Source: Paenibacillus brasilensis (GTDB lineage Bacteria; Bacillota; Bacilli; Paenibacillales; Paenibacillaceae). From it: a stretch of DNA of 64,000 bases. Position numbers and translations under genes: made by a program. The first letter of the stretch is position 1. Each line of letters begins with the position of its first letter. Where the stretch lies: the NCBI RefSeq assembly GCF_009363115.1, contig NZ_CP045298.1, forward strand, positions 3,345,501-3,409,500, read 5' to 3'. Of the stretch, positions 39,114 through 49,186 are shown piece after piece. Under the pieces are notes generated by a model. The model was not told where the DNA came from and made no database searches. It was given only the letters and a program-made list of their open reading frames with translations.

Positions 39114-40227
39114 TACGACGCTTCGTGACGGAGAACAGGCTCCGGGCGTTGCCTTTTCGACGAAGGAGAAAGCAGAAATTGCCATCATGCTGGATCTGGC
39201 GGGGGTAGAGCAGGCTGAGATCGGCATTCCGGCCATGGGGGAGGCAGAGTGCAGGTCTATTGCCAGGATTGCCGCTCTCGGACTTCAGATGAAGTTAATG
39301 ACCTGGAATCGCGCAGTGTTCTCGGATATTGATGCAGCGGAATCGACGGGTGTCGACTGGGCCCATATTTCGGTTCCCGTATCGGCGGTGCAGATGAAGG
39401 CCAAGCTGGGTATGACTCCTGTGCAGGTGACAGAGCTGATCCGCAAGTCTGTCGATTACGGTCTGTGTAAAGGATTGACTGTCTCCGTAGGCTTTGAGGA
39501 TGCTTCAAGGGCAGATGACCTGTTCCTGGAGCAGCTGGCGAATCAGCTCTACAGGGATGGTATCCGGCGGTTCAGATATGCCGATACGCTGTCCGTTCAC
39601 CATCCCGATGCCATAGCGGCCCGCATAGGTAGGCTTGTATCGCGTGTCCCGCAGGGTGTGGAGCTTGAGATCCACTGCCATAACGATTATGGTCTGGCGC
39701 TTGCCAATACCCTGGCAGCTTTGCAGGCAGGAGCTGTCTGGGCCAGTACCACCGTTTCGGGCCTTGGGGAAAGGGCTGGCAATACGGCGCTGGAGGAGGT
39801 AGTGATGTCGTGGAGGGACTTATATAAGGGAACCTGCAGCGTTCGCCCCGAGCTGCTGAATCCGCTGGCTGCACTGGTGTCCAAAGCCTCTAACCGAGTC
39901 ATTCCCGAGGGCAAGCCAATTGTGGGAGATATGGTATTCGCTCATGAATCCGGCATACATATCAATGGTCTGTTGAAGGAGCGTTCCGCCTATCAGGCCC
40001 TTGATCCGACCGAGCTGGGCACTGATCATTCGTTCGTGCTCGGCAAGCATTCGGGCAGAAGTGCAGTTCAGTATATGCTGGAGCAGGAGGGAATCAAGGC
40101 AGGCCCCGATGAAATCAAATTCCTGCTGGAGCGGCTTCGCCTGGTCGGTGAAGACCCCAAGTGGGTCATCTACAGCAAGGACTTAAAGCACTGGCTGGAG
40201 CATTATCCGGCAGAACTGTCGAACTAA
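39091..40227 (+). CDS. nifV: Homocitrate synthase NifV
   Basis: Enzyme of 378 residues that condenses acetyl-CoA and 2-oxoglutarate to homocitrate, the organic ligand of FeMo-co. The HMGL-like motifs are LRDGEQAPGVAFSTKEKAE near residues 10-28 and HCHNDYGLALANTLAALQAG near 195. The C-terminal HKSG-type part reads VLGKHSGRSAVQYML. ATG 39091 follows CAGGAGGGG. Last gene of the operon; a terminator lies 5 bp after the stop. Confidence 0.97.
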   Translation: MNRLHICDTTLRDGEQAPGVAFSTKEKAEIAIMLDLAGVEQAEIGIPAMGEAECRSIARIAALGLQMKLMTWNRAVFSDIDAAESTGVDWAHISVPVSAVQMKAKLGMTPVQVTELIRKSVDYGLCKGLTVSVGFEDASRADDLFLEQLANQLYRDGIRRFRYADTLSVHHPDAIAARIGRLVSRVPQGVELEIHCHNDYGLALANTLAALQAGAVWASTTVSGLGERAGNTALEEVVMSWRDLYKGTCSVRPELLNPLAALVSKASNRVIPEGKPIVGDMVFAHESGIHINGLLKERSAYQALDPTELGTDHSFVLGKHSGRSAVQYMLEQEGIKAGPDEIKFLLERLRLVGEDPKWVIYSKDLKHWLEHYPAELSN

Positions 40228-40231
40228 TCAA

Positions 40232-40280
40232 AAAGCGTTTCTGTCCGGTGAGTGTGCCGTGACTGGAACGCTTTCTTTCA
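40232..40280 (+). terminator. Terminator of nif operon
   Basis: AAAGCGTT (40232-40239) pairs with AACGCTTT (40267-40274), then CTTTC. The T run is imperfect. The remaining gap to 40510 shows no gene. Confidence 0.65.
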
Positions 40281-40510
40281 TATAACCTCCAACGCCAATG
40301 GAGGGTTTATTCGTACTGCTGTTTTTTTACATATCTGTGATGGCTGCAAGCGAAGTCTCGAATTTGCTGGTTAAACGAAGTCGTTCAGAGGGGTATAATA
40401 CAATATAGTGCTGTATAATGTGCGTTAGATGGTTTTACGGCAGGTTTGATTCATATGACGATTAGATGCTGATCTGGAAGGACGGCTGTCTGGCAATTGG
40501 AGGAATGCTT

Positions 40511-42253
40511 GTGGGGATGATGTTTTCTTTTCTAAAAAAATATCGGGTTCCAGCCATCGCAGCACTCGTGATGATGCTGCTGGAACTGACGGTGGAGTTA
40601 TCGCAGCCATATTTGATCTCCAAAATCATTGATGAGGGTATCCGGCAGCAGGATTTGTCCATTGTCTGGTTATGGGGCGGTGTGCTGGTAGGAAGTGCCG
40701 TTATCGCCTTTATGGCGGGTATTGCCAGCTCCTTTTTTGCTTCACATGCAAGTCAGGGCTTTGGCTATGATTTACGGGAAACGCTGTACCGCAAGGTCCA
40801 GTCCTTTTCCTATCCGGTGTTTAAGCGTTTTGCCACCTCATCGCTGATTACACGTTTGACGGGGGATGTTACGCAAGTACAGGATACGGTGTTTATGAGC
40901 CTGCGGTTTATGACACGGGTTCCGCTGGTGGTCATCGGCAGTATTGTGATGGCATTGGTCGTACATTTCAGGCTTGGTTTGCTGCTGGCGATCATGGCGC
41001 CGGTGCTATTTGTGTTTGTACTGGTGATGATGCGTCGGACGGTCACTTTGTTTAAAGGCGTTCAGCGTCGTCTGGATGATGTGAACGGGGTGATTCAGGA
41101 GAATCTGACCGGGATTCGGCTGATTCGGGTGTTTGTGCGGATGCGGCATGAAATCGAGCGTTTTGCCCATTATGGAGGAGAACTGATGAAAGGAACGGTA
41201 TCGGCTCTACGCTGGACAGAAACGACAATGCCGTTCATTTTGTTTACGATGAATGTGGGAATTATTGCGGTGCTTTGGTTCGGAAGAGGTCAAATTTCCA
41301 CAGGCGATGCGAGTGTGGGACAGGTAGTGGCAGTCGTCAATTATTCTTTGCGGACGATTGGGGCCTTGTCTGCCTTGTCCGGCATCGTGGTCGTGTTTTC
41401 CCGGGCAACCGCATCTACGGGACGGATTCGAGAGGTGCTGGAAACACAACATGATGAATATGGAGCGGGTGCGTCTGCTCCAACACATAACACGCGAATT
41501 GAGGGACAGGTGGAATTGGAACGGGTGAGCTTCCATTATCCGGGCAGCGATTTGGCTGTACTGAAGGATATTACTTTTAAGGCTGGGCCAGGTGAGCGTA
41601 TAGCGATTATGGGAGCTACAGGCTCAGGTAAGTCCTCGCTTGTGCAGCTGATTACACGTCTGTATGAAGAAGATGCCGGCCATGTGCGCTTTGACGGAAA
41701 GGACGCGCGTGAGCTGGACGCTTCCATACTGCGTGAGGCCATTGGCTATGTACCGCAGGAGGTGCTGTTATTCACCGGGTCGATTCGCGACAATATTGCT
41801 TGGGGGCTGGAGAATGCCAGCCTGGAGCAGATTCAGGAGGCCGCCCGGATGGCGCAAATTCATGATACGATTGAACGCCTGCCGCAAGGCTATGATACCT
41901 TGCTTGGGCAGCGTGGCGTCAATCTGTCCGGTGGTCAGAAGCAGCGGCTATCTATTGCGCGCGCACTGGTGCGCCGTCCGACGATACTTATTCTCGACGA
42001 CAGCACGAGCGCGCTGGATGTTCGAACTGAAGCAGCGCTGCTGAAAGCGCTGGATGGCCTATCCTGCACGACATTTCTAATTACGCAGAAAATCAGCTCG
42101 ACCGCATCGGCGGATCAGATTTTACTGCTGGATGAGGGTCGTCTGATCGCAAGCGGAAGTCATGAGCATCTGCTGAATAGCTCAGAACTGTATCGACGCA
42201 TCTATGAATCGCAATACGGAAAGGAGGGGGCGCATGCTCAAGGAACTTATTGA
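40511..42253 (+). CDS. Heterodimeric ABC exporter half 1 (YfiB-like, degenerate ATPase)
   Basis: Membrane-spanning exporter half of about 580 residues: six helices, then an ATPase domain. Walker A GATGSGKS and signature LSGGQKQR are intact, but Walker B reads ILILDDSTSALD, with Asp in the catalytic Glu position, and the switch reads LITQKIS, with Gln for His. This is the non-catalytic half of a heterodimer. GTG 40511 follows GGAGG by 7 bases; ATG 40517 is possible. The second half overlaps by 20 bp. Likely a drug, lipid or peptide exporter; substrate unknown. Confidence 0.9.
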   Translation: MGMMFSFLKKYRVPAIAALVMMLLELTVELSQPYLISKIIDEGIRQQDLSIVWLWGGVLVGSAVIAFMAGIASSFFASHASQGFGYDLRETLYRKVQSFSYPVFKRFATSSLITRLTGDVTQVQDTVFMSLRFMTRVPLVVIGSIVMALVVHFRLGLLLAIMAPVLFVFVLVMMRRTVTLFKGVQRRLDDVNGVIQENLTGIRLIRVFVRMRHEIERFAHYGGELMKGTVSALRWTETTMPFILFTMNVGIIAVLWFGRGQISTGDASVGQVVAVVNYSLRTIGALSALSGIVVVFSRATASTGRIREVLETQHDEYGAGASAPTHNTRIEGQVELERVSFHYPGSDLAVLKDITFKAGPGERIAIMGATGSGKSSLVQLITRLYEEDAGHVRFDGKDARELDASILREAIGYVPQEVLLFTGSIRDNIAWGLENASLEQIQEAARMAQIHDTIERLPQGYDTLLGQRGVNLSGGQKQRLSIARALVRRPTILILDDSTSALDVRTEAALLKALDGLSCTTFLITQKISSTASADQILLLDEGRLIASGSHEHLLNSSELYRRIYESQYGKEGAHAQGTY

Positions 42254-44072
42254 TCCGTTCCGTCAGCCGACACCATCGTCCGGTGTACTGCTTAATCCGG
42301 CAGGCGCCGAGGGACGCCGCAAGGCCAAGGCGAAGAACTGGTCCGGTACGCTGGGTCGGATATGGGCTTACCTGGCCCGCCGCAAGGCCAAGCTGATGCT
42401 GGTGCTGTTTATGGTCATGCTCAGCTCGGGGCTGGCTCTATTGGGTCCGTATTTGGTCGGCGTAGCGGTGGATGATTTTCTCGAAGGTCCGGGTGGACGC
42501 ACGTGGATTTATTTTCTGACTGGATTAGCGACTGTATATCTGTTCAACTCGCTGACCTCCTGGCTGCAAAATATCTGGATGATTGAAATCGCCCAAGAGA
42601 CCGTATACCGGATGCGTTTTGATCTGTTTTCGCATTTGCATCGGCTGCCGATTCCTTTTTACGGCAAACGCCAACAGGGAGAAATCATGAGCCGGCTGAC
42701 CAATGATATCGAAAATGTCAGCTCTACGCTGAACAGCTCGGCTATTCAAATTTTTTCGAGCATATTGACGCTGGTCGGTACCCTTGCAGTCATGCTGTGG
42801 TTAAGTCCTTTGATGACACTGCTGACCTTTATCATAGTGCCGCTCATGGCGTCCGGGATGCGCTGGATTACACGCCGGACCGGGCCTTTATATAAGGAAC
42901 GCCAGAACAACCTGGGCGAACTGAATGGTTATATTGAAGAAACGCTGTCCGGGCAGCAGATTATCAAAGCATTTTCACAGGAAAAGAGAGTCATCCACGG
43001 TTTTGGCGAGCGAAATGACCGCATTCGTCTGTCGGGCTTCTGGGCACAAACCATTTCCGGCTTTATCCCCAAGCTGATGAACGGACTGAACAACCTCAGC
43101 TTTGCCATTGTAGCGGGGATCGGCGGGATTTTGGCGATTCACGGCTCCATTACGATAGGTACGATTATCGTATTCGTAGAATATGCCCGTCAGTTCACCA
43201 GACCGCTGAACGATTTGGCGAACCAGTGGAACACGCTGTTGTCTGCCATTGCCGGAGCTGAACGTGTATTCGAGATATTGGACGAGGATGAAGAGTCCAA
43301 GGACGAGCAAGGTGCAGTGGCTCTGAAGCATGTAGAAGGAGCCGTACGATTTACCGATGTTTCCTTCGGCTATAATGCAGGGAGCGATACGCTGGAGGGT
43401 ATTTCCTTTGAAGCCAAGCCTGGCGAAATGATCGCGCTGGTCGGTCCAACCGGGGCTGGAAAAACAACGCTGATTCAACTGATTTCCAGGTTCTACACTC
43501 CCGACAAGGGAACGATTACGCTGGACGGACGCGACATTACGACCATACAGCGTGAAAGCCTGCGCTCCCATATGGCGTTTGTGCTACAGGATTCCTTCCT
43601 GTTCCAGGGAACAATTCGTGACAATATCCGTTTCGGCAGGTTGGATGCCACGGACGAGGAGGTTGAGGAGGCATCCAGGCTGGCGAATGCTCATTCCTTT
43701 ATCATGCGGATGAAGGACGGGTACGACAAGGTATTGGAGGCCAACGGTAGCGGCATCAGTCAAGGGCAAAAACAGCTGCTGGCTATCGCACGCGCTATTT
43801 TGGCGAACCCTGCAATTCTTGTCCTCGACGAGGCAACGAGCAGCATTGATACCATTACCGAGATGAAAATACAAGAAGGACTGGAGCGGCTTATGCAAGG
43901 TCGAACAAGCTTTGTCATCGCTCACAGACTGAATACCATTCGTCAGGCTGACCGGATTCTGGTCTTGAAGGATGGTCGTCTGGAGGAACAGGGCTCTCAT
44001 GATGAGCTGCTGACCCATAAAGGCTTTTACAGCGACTTATATTATGGTCAGTTGAGAAAGCAAAGCTCTTAG
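42234..44072 (+). CDS. Heterodimeric ABC exporter half 2 (YfiC-like, catalytic)
   Basis: Exporter half of 612 residues. After a 40-residue cytoplasmic start come six helices, and the ATPase has Walker A GPTGAGKT, Walker B LVLDEATSS with the catalytic Glu, and the switch His in IAHRLNT. Its own signature is degenerate (GISQGQKQ). Together with half 1 this makes one working ATP site (this Walker B with half 1's LSGGQ) and one dead site, as in BmrCD or TM287/288. ATG 42234 follows AAGGAGGGGG. A terminator follows. Confidence 0.93.
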   Translation: MLKELIDPFRQPTPSSGVLLNPAGAEGRRKAKAKNWSGTLGRIWAYLARRKAKLMLVLFMVMLSSGLALLGPYLVGVAVDDFLEGPGGRTWIYFLTGLATVYLFNSLTSWLQNIWMIEIAQETVYRMRFDLFSHLHRLPIPFYGKRQQGEIMSRLTNDIENVSSTLNSSAIQIFSSILTLVGTLAVMLWLSPLMTLLTFIIVPLMASGMRWITRRTGPLYKERQNNLGELNGYIEETLSGQQIIKAFSQEKRVIHGFGERNDRIRLSGFWAQTISGFIPKLMNGLNNLSFAIVAGIGGILAIHGSITIGTIIVFVEYARQFTRPLNDLANQWNTLLSAIAGAERVFEILDEDEESKDEQGAVALKHVEGAVRFTDVSFGYNAGSDTLEGISFEAKPGEMIALVGPTGAGKTTLIQLISRFYTPDKGTITLDGRDITTIQRESLRSHMAFVLQDSFLFQGTIRDNIRFGRLDATDEEVEEASRLANAHSFIMRMKDGYDKVLEANGSGISQGQKQLLAIARAILANPAILVLDEATSSIDTITEMKIQEGLERLMQGRTSFVIAHRLNTIRQADRILVLKDGRLEEQGSHDELLTHKGFYSDLYYGQLRKQSS

Positions 44073-44103
44073 GTGAGAGGTTGGTAGAGGGGTTGGCTAT
44101 AGG

Positions 44104-44150
44104 AAAAAAAGGACTACCCCGGAGGAGACCACTGAGGTAGCCCTTTTTTT
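44104..44150. terminator. Bidirectional terminator
   Basis: AAAAAAGGACTACC (44104-44117) pairs with GGTAGCCCTTTTTTT (44136-44150) apart from one base. It ends the ABC exporter operon and, in reverse, the dicarboxylate symporter gene. Confidence 0.82.
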
Positions 44151-44161
44151 ATGATGCTTTC

Positions 44162-45463
44162 TTATCCAGATTTAGTTAATGGGCTGTTCAAGGGACGGGA
44201 TTCAAGCTCAGCATGTGCCGGAGCAAGCTCCGCCTGTCTGCCCGGATGAAACTCATTTTCCGATTTGGCGACGATGACGGTAGCGACTCCATTACCAATC
44301 AGATTGGTGATGGCGCGTGCTTCTGACATGAAGCGGTCCACTCCGAGCAGCAGCGCCATTCCCGCCAGCGGAATGGAAGGGAACGCCGCGAGTGTGGCTG
44401 CCAGCGTGATAAATCCGGAGCCTGTAACGCCTGCTGCTCCCTTCGAGGTCAGCATAAGGATACCCAGCAGTGTCAGCTGCTGCCACAGGGTCATCTCCAC
44501 GCCGGAGGCCTGGGCTACGAAAATGGCAGCCATGGACAAATAGATTGCCGTACCATCCAGGTTAAACGAATAGCCTGTTGGAATGACCAGACCGACCACT
44601 GATTTGGAGCAGCCGTATTTCTCCATTTTTTCCATCATCCGTGGCAGAGCCGACTCGGAGGAGGAAGTCCCGAGTACAAGCAATATTTCTTCTTTGATAT
44701 AAGCGATAAACTTGAAAATGCTGAAACCGTACATGCGAGCAATCAGACCGAGCACAATGATTATAAACAGGGCCATGGTCAGGTAAACGGAGCCCATCAG
44801 CTTGCCAAGAGAGGTCAACGACCCGATGCCGAATTTACCAATGGTGTAGGACATGGCACCAAATGCGGCGATTGGCGATAATTTCATGATCATATTGACG
44901 ATACCGAAGAAGGCGTGAGAGAGCTTGTCGAACAGGACAATGACGGGTTTGGCTTGCTCTCCCATGGCCGTCAATGACAGCCCGAAGAGGATGGCAAAGA
45001 ACAGGATAGGCAGTAATTCTCCACCTGCCATAGCGCTTACTACATTTTCAGGGATAATGCCGACGATGAAATCAACGAATCCGTGACTTGATTCCGCTGC
45101 TTTTTGAGCATATTGAGATACATCTCCGGTTGCCTTGCTCACATCAATACCGGCGCCCGGTCTTATCAGGTTAACCACGAGCAGACCAATGGCTAGCGCA
45201 ATTGTGGTAACGATTTCAAAATAGAGAAGCGCCTTTCCGCCAATACGACCGACCTTTTTCATGTCTCCCATGCTGGCAATTCCGTGCACCACCGTAAAAA
45301 ATACAATGGGGGCGATGACCATCTTAATGAGCTTGATAAAGGCGTCTCCGAGCACTTTGAGCTTTTCGCCTGTTGTAGGAAAAAAGTGACCCAGAAGAAT
45401 GCCCAGAACAATAGCGATAACGACCTGAACCGTCAAGTTTTTCAAATTAATTCTCAGTCTCAT
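44162..45463 (-). CDS. dctP: C4-dicarboxylate:cation symporter DctP/DctA type
   Basis: Symporter of 433 residues of the DAACS family, which imports succinate, fumarate and malate. Family marks are the serine-rich loop [16 protein letters not shown] near residue 275, [18 protein letters not shown] near 315-332, and [21 protein letters not shown] near 385. The start ATG 45463 gives the usual [10 protein letters not shown]; the longer frame to 45667 has no family support. Its ribosome binding site is weak. It lies 119 bp behind dctB on the same strand. A cre-like box lies in the gap. The gene name follows the Bacillus dctB-S-R-P arrangement. Confidence 0.93.
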   Translation of the reverse strand: MRLRINLKNLTVQVVIAIVLGILLGHFFPTTGEKLKVLGDAFIKLIKMVIAPIVFFTVVHGIASMGDMKKVGRIGGKALLYFEIVTTIALAIGLLVVNLIRPGAGIDVSKATGDVSQYAQKAAESSHGFVDFIVGIIPENVVSAMAGGELLPILFFAILFGLSLTAMGEQAKPVIVLFDKLSHAFFGIVNMIMKLSPIAAFGAMSYTIGKFGIGSLTSLGKLMGSVYLTMALFIIIVLGLIARMYGFSIFKFIAYIKEEILLVLGTSSSESALPRMMEKMEKYGCSKSVVGLVIPTGYSFNLDGTAIYLSMAAIFVAQASGVEMTLWQQLTLLGILMLTSKGAAGVTGSGFITLAATLAAFPSIPLAGMALLLGVDRFMSEARAITNLIGNGVATVIVAKSENEFHPGRQAELAPAHAELESRPLNSPLTKSG

Positions 45464-45496
45464 AGGGATACGCTCTCGCTTTCTTTTTTTGTTTTT

Positions 45497-45512
45497 TTGA
45501 AAACGCTTTATT
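45497..45512. promoter_or_regulatory. Possible cre box upstream of dctP
   Basis: TTGAAAACGCTTTATT matches WTGNNARCGNWWWCAW at all but two fixed positions. It lies 34 bases upstream of the dctP start, between dctB and dctP. Catabolite repression of dicarboxylate uptake is sensible, but the match is not perfect. Confidence 0.4.
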
Positions 45513-45582
45513 TTTTGTATCCCCAGTGTAAAAGCTGCGTTCTTGGCAAACAAGAATACGGTCATAACGTTCCTTTTGGTCT

Positions 45583-46617
45583 TTAAGGTCCCTGAATCAT
45601 ATCCATCAGATCGGACCCGATGATGGGTGTGAACTCCGGATAGAGCACACGCAGACGTTCCCTCCAAAGCTTGCGCTCATCGTCGGACAGATAGGTAATT
45701 TTAATGTCTCCGGTCTGTTGCAGCTGATTCAGTCGATTGGCGTTTTCATAGGTTTTCAGCTTGTTCCAACGCGTCGTTTCCTCCAGGGCCTCTTGTAGCA
45801 CCAGCTTGGCGTCACTTGGGAGGCGATCCCAATAGGATTTGTTAAATATGACGGCATACCCCAGATAGCTGTGGTTGCTAATGGTCATATAGCGTTGCAC
45901 TTGGTAAAACCGTTTGGTAAAAATATTGGATATCGTGTTCTCCTGTCCGTCCGCCGTTCGCGTCTCCAGACTGTGGTATATTTCGTTGAAGGGAGTGCTA
46001 ATGGTCGATGCACCAAGCGTTTCAAACTGACGTTCCAACACCTGGCTTGGCTGGATACGGAATTTCAAGCCCGCAAAGTCTGCGGGTTTGCGAATTGGAC
46101 GGGCGTTGTTCGTCATCTGTCGAAAGCCATTGGACCAGAAGGCGACGCCTTTCATGCCATAAGGGTCAAGCGTTTGCGATAACCGCTTGCCCAATTCTCC
46201 GTTCAGTGCCTGGTCGACTTCAGCCTGATCCTTAAAGGCAAATGGAAGGTCCATCACCATCCAGGCTGGGTCAATCGCGTTCAAATTGGAAAAGGAAGGA
46301 GCAATCATCTGGATTTCTCCTCGCTGAAGCGCGGCCACTTCCGTGGCTTCTGAATAGCGCATTCCATTGGGGAACACTTGAATCTCAATTCGATCGTTAG
46401 ATTTTTCTTTAACCCGCTGTGCAAAATAAGCGGCGGCCAGCCCTTTGGGCGAGTTTTCAGCTACCACATGACTAAATTTGATCACGATCCGATCTTTAAG
46501 ACCGGTAAATTCATTATCATAAGGGAGTTCTTCGTTAAAATTTTTTTGAAAACCGATTACATAAGCCGTTAGGATACCCAGTACGAGCAAAACACCAAAT
46601 CCAGCAGCTCTTTTCAC
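45583..46617 (-). CDS. dctB: C4-dicarboxylate binding protein DctB (TRAP-type SBP)
   Basis: Extracytoplasmic solute-binding protein of 344 residues with one N-terminal anchor ([18 protein letters not shown]). The DctP-type TRAP binding fold is clear: [17 protein letters not shown], then [19 protein letters not shown] and [14 protein letters not shown] 46617 is the start, behind GGAGGT at 46622-46627; the longer frame from ATG 46632 would contain that site. No TRAP permease genes are present, so, as with Bacillus DctB, it probably serves as a co-sensor for the DctS kinase. Divergent from dctS. Confidence 0.92.
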   Translation of the reverse strand: MKRAAGFGVLLVLGILTAYVIGFQKNFNEELPYDNEFTGLKDRIVIKFSHVVAENSPKGLAAAYFAQRVKEKSNDRIEIQVFPNGMRYSEATEVAALQRGEIQMIAPSFSNLNAIDPAWMVMDLPFAFKDQAEVDQALNGELGKRLSQTLDPYGMKGVAFWSNGFRQMTNNARPIRKPADFAGLKFRIQPSQVLERQFETLGASTISTPFNEIYHSLETRTADGQENTISNIFTKRFYQVQRYMTISNHSYLGYAVIFNKSYWDRLPSDAKLVLQEALEETTRWNKLKTYENANRLNQLQQTGDIKITYLSDDERKLWRERLRVLYPEFTPIIGSDLMDMIQGP

Positions 46618-46704
46618 AAAGTAACCTCCCATCTGTTGCTATTTTAGACCCATTATTCCACAATGATATTCAAAGGTAAACGGTTTAAAGGGAAGGTGAA
46701 GAGG

Positions 46705-48312
46705 ATGAACAGACTTCGCATATATTGGAAAATTATGATACTTTCATTTGGAGTCGTTCTTTTTTCTCTTTTGATCGGCGGTCTTTTTCTGTTTGGCAGC
46801 GCCACCCGGCTTAAGGAAGAAGAACTCAAACAGCGGCTTACGATTACGGCCCAGACGGTTGCGAACCTGCCGGACGTAGTGAATAGAATCAACGACCCGA
46901 ATGCTTCTGCCGTAATTGCACCTATGGCGGACAAAATTCGGATATTAAACGATGCGGCTTATATCGTCGTGCTCGATATGAACCGCAAACGGTTGTCTCA
47001 TCCGCTATCGGAGCGAATCGGCGGAACGTTTGAGGCTCGGGATGATGATGCTGCATTTGCTGAACATACGTATGTCTCCAAAGTGCGCAGTGAAGCGGGC
47101 ATTGGCCTGCGTTCCTTTGTGCCGATTATGAATGCTTCCTCAGAGCAGGTGGGCGTCGTCGTCGCGGGCGGCCTGCTGCCAGGCGTGACAGAGATTATCC
47201 GTCAGGAGAAGCAATCCATTCTCATCACTTCGTTGCTGTCGCTGATGTTTGGTGTGATTGGCTCCGCATTGCTGGCCCGTCATATTAAGCTTCAGATGTT
47301 CAACCTCGAGCCTCAGGAGATTGCGAGAATGTTTCGCGAGCGAAGCGCGGCCTTTCAGGCGATGCATGAGGGTGTCATTGCCATTGACCGCAACTGCATG
47401 ATTACCATTTTCAACGAACGAGCCAAGCAAATCTTCCACGTACACCGTGATGTAGTCGGCTTGCCGATCCGTGAGGTCATCCCGGATACCCGTTTGCCGG
47501 AGGTGCTGGATGCGGGTGTCGCGATTCTGAGCCAGGAGCTAAAAATTGGCGGAACCATTATTTGGAGCAACCGCATTCCCATTCGCGAACAGGGAGTTAC
47601 GATGGGGGCAATCTCCATATTTCAGGATAAGACCGAGGTGACGAGAATGGCCGAGGAGCTCACAGGTGTCAAAGAGTTTGTTCATGCGCTTCGTGCACAA
47701 AATCATGAGCATATGAACAAAATGCATACCGTCGCCGGCTTGCTTCAGCTTGGGCAGCAGAACGAGGCTTTGAGCTATCTGTTTGAGGTGACCGAGCAAC
47801 AGGAGGAGATTACACGCTTCCTTCAACGGCATTTCGACGATGACGGAGTTGCAGGTCTGCTATTGGGTAAAATTAGCCGTGGTAAAGAGCTTGGCATTGA
47901 TATTAGGATTGATCCTGACAGCAGAATGAATCAATTTCCCCGGCTGATTGACCGACATGATTTTGTGCTGTTACTCGGAAATTTGATCGAAAATGCCTTT
48001 GATGCACTGGCGGATACAGAAGTCGGCTCCAAAGAAATTTATGTCAGCATCCAGCAGGATGACGAATATATGTCCATATTAGTCGAGGATAATGGCTGTG
48101 GAATGTCGGAAACGACGAAAATACGAATGCTCGAACGCGGATTCACGACCAAGGACGGAGAGAGCCGCGGCATGGGGCTTCATTTACTGAGCGGGATTGT
48201 CACCAAGGGGAACGGCCGCCTGACATGCGAATCTTCACTTGGCTTGGGAACTTCGATCGAGATTCTATTTCCGTTGAAGGAGAGAGGGAGAGGCAATGAG
48301 CAAACAGATTAA
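46705..48312 (+). CDS. dctS: Sensor histidine kinase DctS (CitA/DcuS type)
   Basis: Membrane kinase of 535 residues. Helix 1 lies at about 8-32, an external Cache/PAS sensor at 35-165 (AAYIVVLDMNRKRLSHPLSERIGG), helix 2 at about 172-192, a cytoplasmic PAS near 215-320, and the kinase core. The phosphorylated His is in RAQNHEHMNKMHTVAGLLQL, the N box in LIENAFDAL, and the G boxes in EDNGCGM and GMGLHLLSG. ATG 46705 follows GGGAAGG. The dctR start overlaps its stop by 17 bp. It senses C4-dicarboxylates, probably with DctB. Confidence 0.94.
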   Translation: MNRLRIYWKIMILSFGVVLFSLLIGGLFLFGSATRLKEEELKQRLTITAQTVANLPDVVNRINDPNASAVIAPMADKIRILNDAAYIVVLDMNRKRLSHPLSERIGGTFEARDDDAAFAEHTYVSKVRSEAGIGLRSFVPIMNASSEQVGVVVAGGLLPGVTEIIRQEKQSILITSLLSLMFGVIGSALLARHIKLQMFNLEPQEIARMFRERSAAFQAMHEGVIAIDRNCMITIFNERAKQIFHVHRDVVGLPIREVIPDTRLPEVLDAGVAILSQELKIGGTIIWSNRIPIREQGVTMGAISIFQDKTEVTRMAEELTGVKEFVHALRAQNHEHMNKMHTVAGLLQLGQQNEALSYLFEVTEQQEEITRFLQRHFDDDGVAGLLLGKISRGKELGIDIRIDPDSRMNQFPRLIDRHDFVLLLGNLIENAFDALADTEVGSKEIYVSIQQDDEYMSILVEDNGCGMSETTKIRMLERGFTTKDGESRGMGLHLLSGIVTKGNGRLTCESSLGLGTSIEILFPLKERGRGNEQTD

Positions 48313-49051
48313 ATCACTGTTTCGTGTGCTGCTGGTCGAGGATGACCCGATGGTACAAGAGGTGAATCGGCTTTTTATTGAACAGGTTGACGGATTTAAG
48401 GTCGTAGGTCTGGCTTCCAATGGGCTTCGCGGGTTAGAGCTGATTGAGGAGCTAAAGCCTGATCTGATTTTTCTGGACGTGTTCATGCCATCGCTCAACG
48501 GGATAGCGACTTTGCAGCGTATCCGTTCCATGGCATTGCCTGTAGACGTAGTTGTCGTGACGGCTGCAAAGGATACGGAAACGATCCGCGAAATGATGCG
48601 AAACGGAGCGTTCGATTATATCATTAAGCCGTTCAAGGTAGAGCGTATCCATCATACACTGGAGCGTTACCGGGTACAGCAGGCTGGATTATGGGCGGAA
48701 GAAGTAGGAACCCAGGAAGAGCTGGACCTCATTATGCAAAATAGAGAAGCTGCCAAGGCAGCGGTAGTGCCTGCTCCTGTATATGAGGAATGGGCGTTGT
48801 CTTACGATGAGCTGCCAAAGGGCTTGAATGCAGCTACCCTGAAGCAGGTGCTTGCGGTCATGGAGCAGCATGGCGGCAAGCTATCTGCTGAAGATACCGC
48901 GGAGGGAGTAGGGATTGCCCGTGTAACGGCAAGAAGATACCTGGATTATCTGGAGAAAAGAGGGATCGTGCGCCTTGTTGTGCATTACGGCGGGGTCGGT
49001 CGTCCCGTTAATCGGTATGAGCTGCTGCGTGAACAAAATGACCATAAGTAA
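48296..49051 (+). CDS. dctR: Response regulator DctR (CitB family)
   Basis: Regulator of 251 residues. The receiver domain has VEDDP at the acid pocket, the phosphorylated Asp in IFLDVFMPSLNG (near residue 62) and Lys in IIKPFKVERI. The C-terminal DNA-binding part reads SAEDTAEGVGIARVTARRYLDYLEKRG, typical of CitB/DcuR regulators. ATG 48296 follows GGAGAGAGGGAG. It should activate dctP and perhaps the malic enzyme gene downstream. Confidence 0.95.
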   Translation: MSKQIKSLFRVLLVEDDPMVQEVNRLFIEQVDGFKVVGLASNGLRGLELIEELKPDLIFLDVFMPSLNGIATLQRIRSMALPVDVVVVTAAKDTETIREMMRNGAFDYIIKPFKVERIHHTLERYRVQQAGLWAEEVGTQEELDLIMQNREAAKAAVVPAPVYEEWALSYDELPKGLNAATLKQVLAVMEQHGGKLSAEDTAEGVGIARVTARRYLDYLEKRGIVRLVVHYGGVGRPVNRYELLREQNDHK

Positions 49052-49186
49052 CAATATGGACAAAAGCTTCCCAACGCTTTTATGAAGGCGATACCATGTA
49101 ACAGCAAGGGAACTGGATAATGCTTCAATACACGTGTCTGTCCTTGGACCGCACATGTGCTATGAATAGAATAGGAGCGGATGTAC

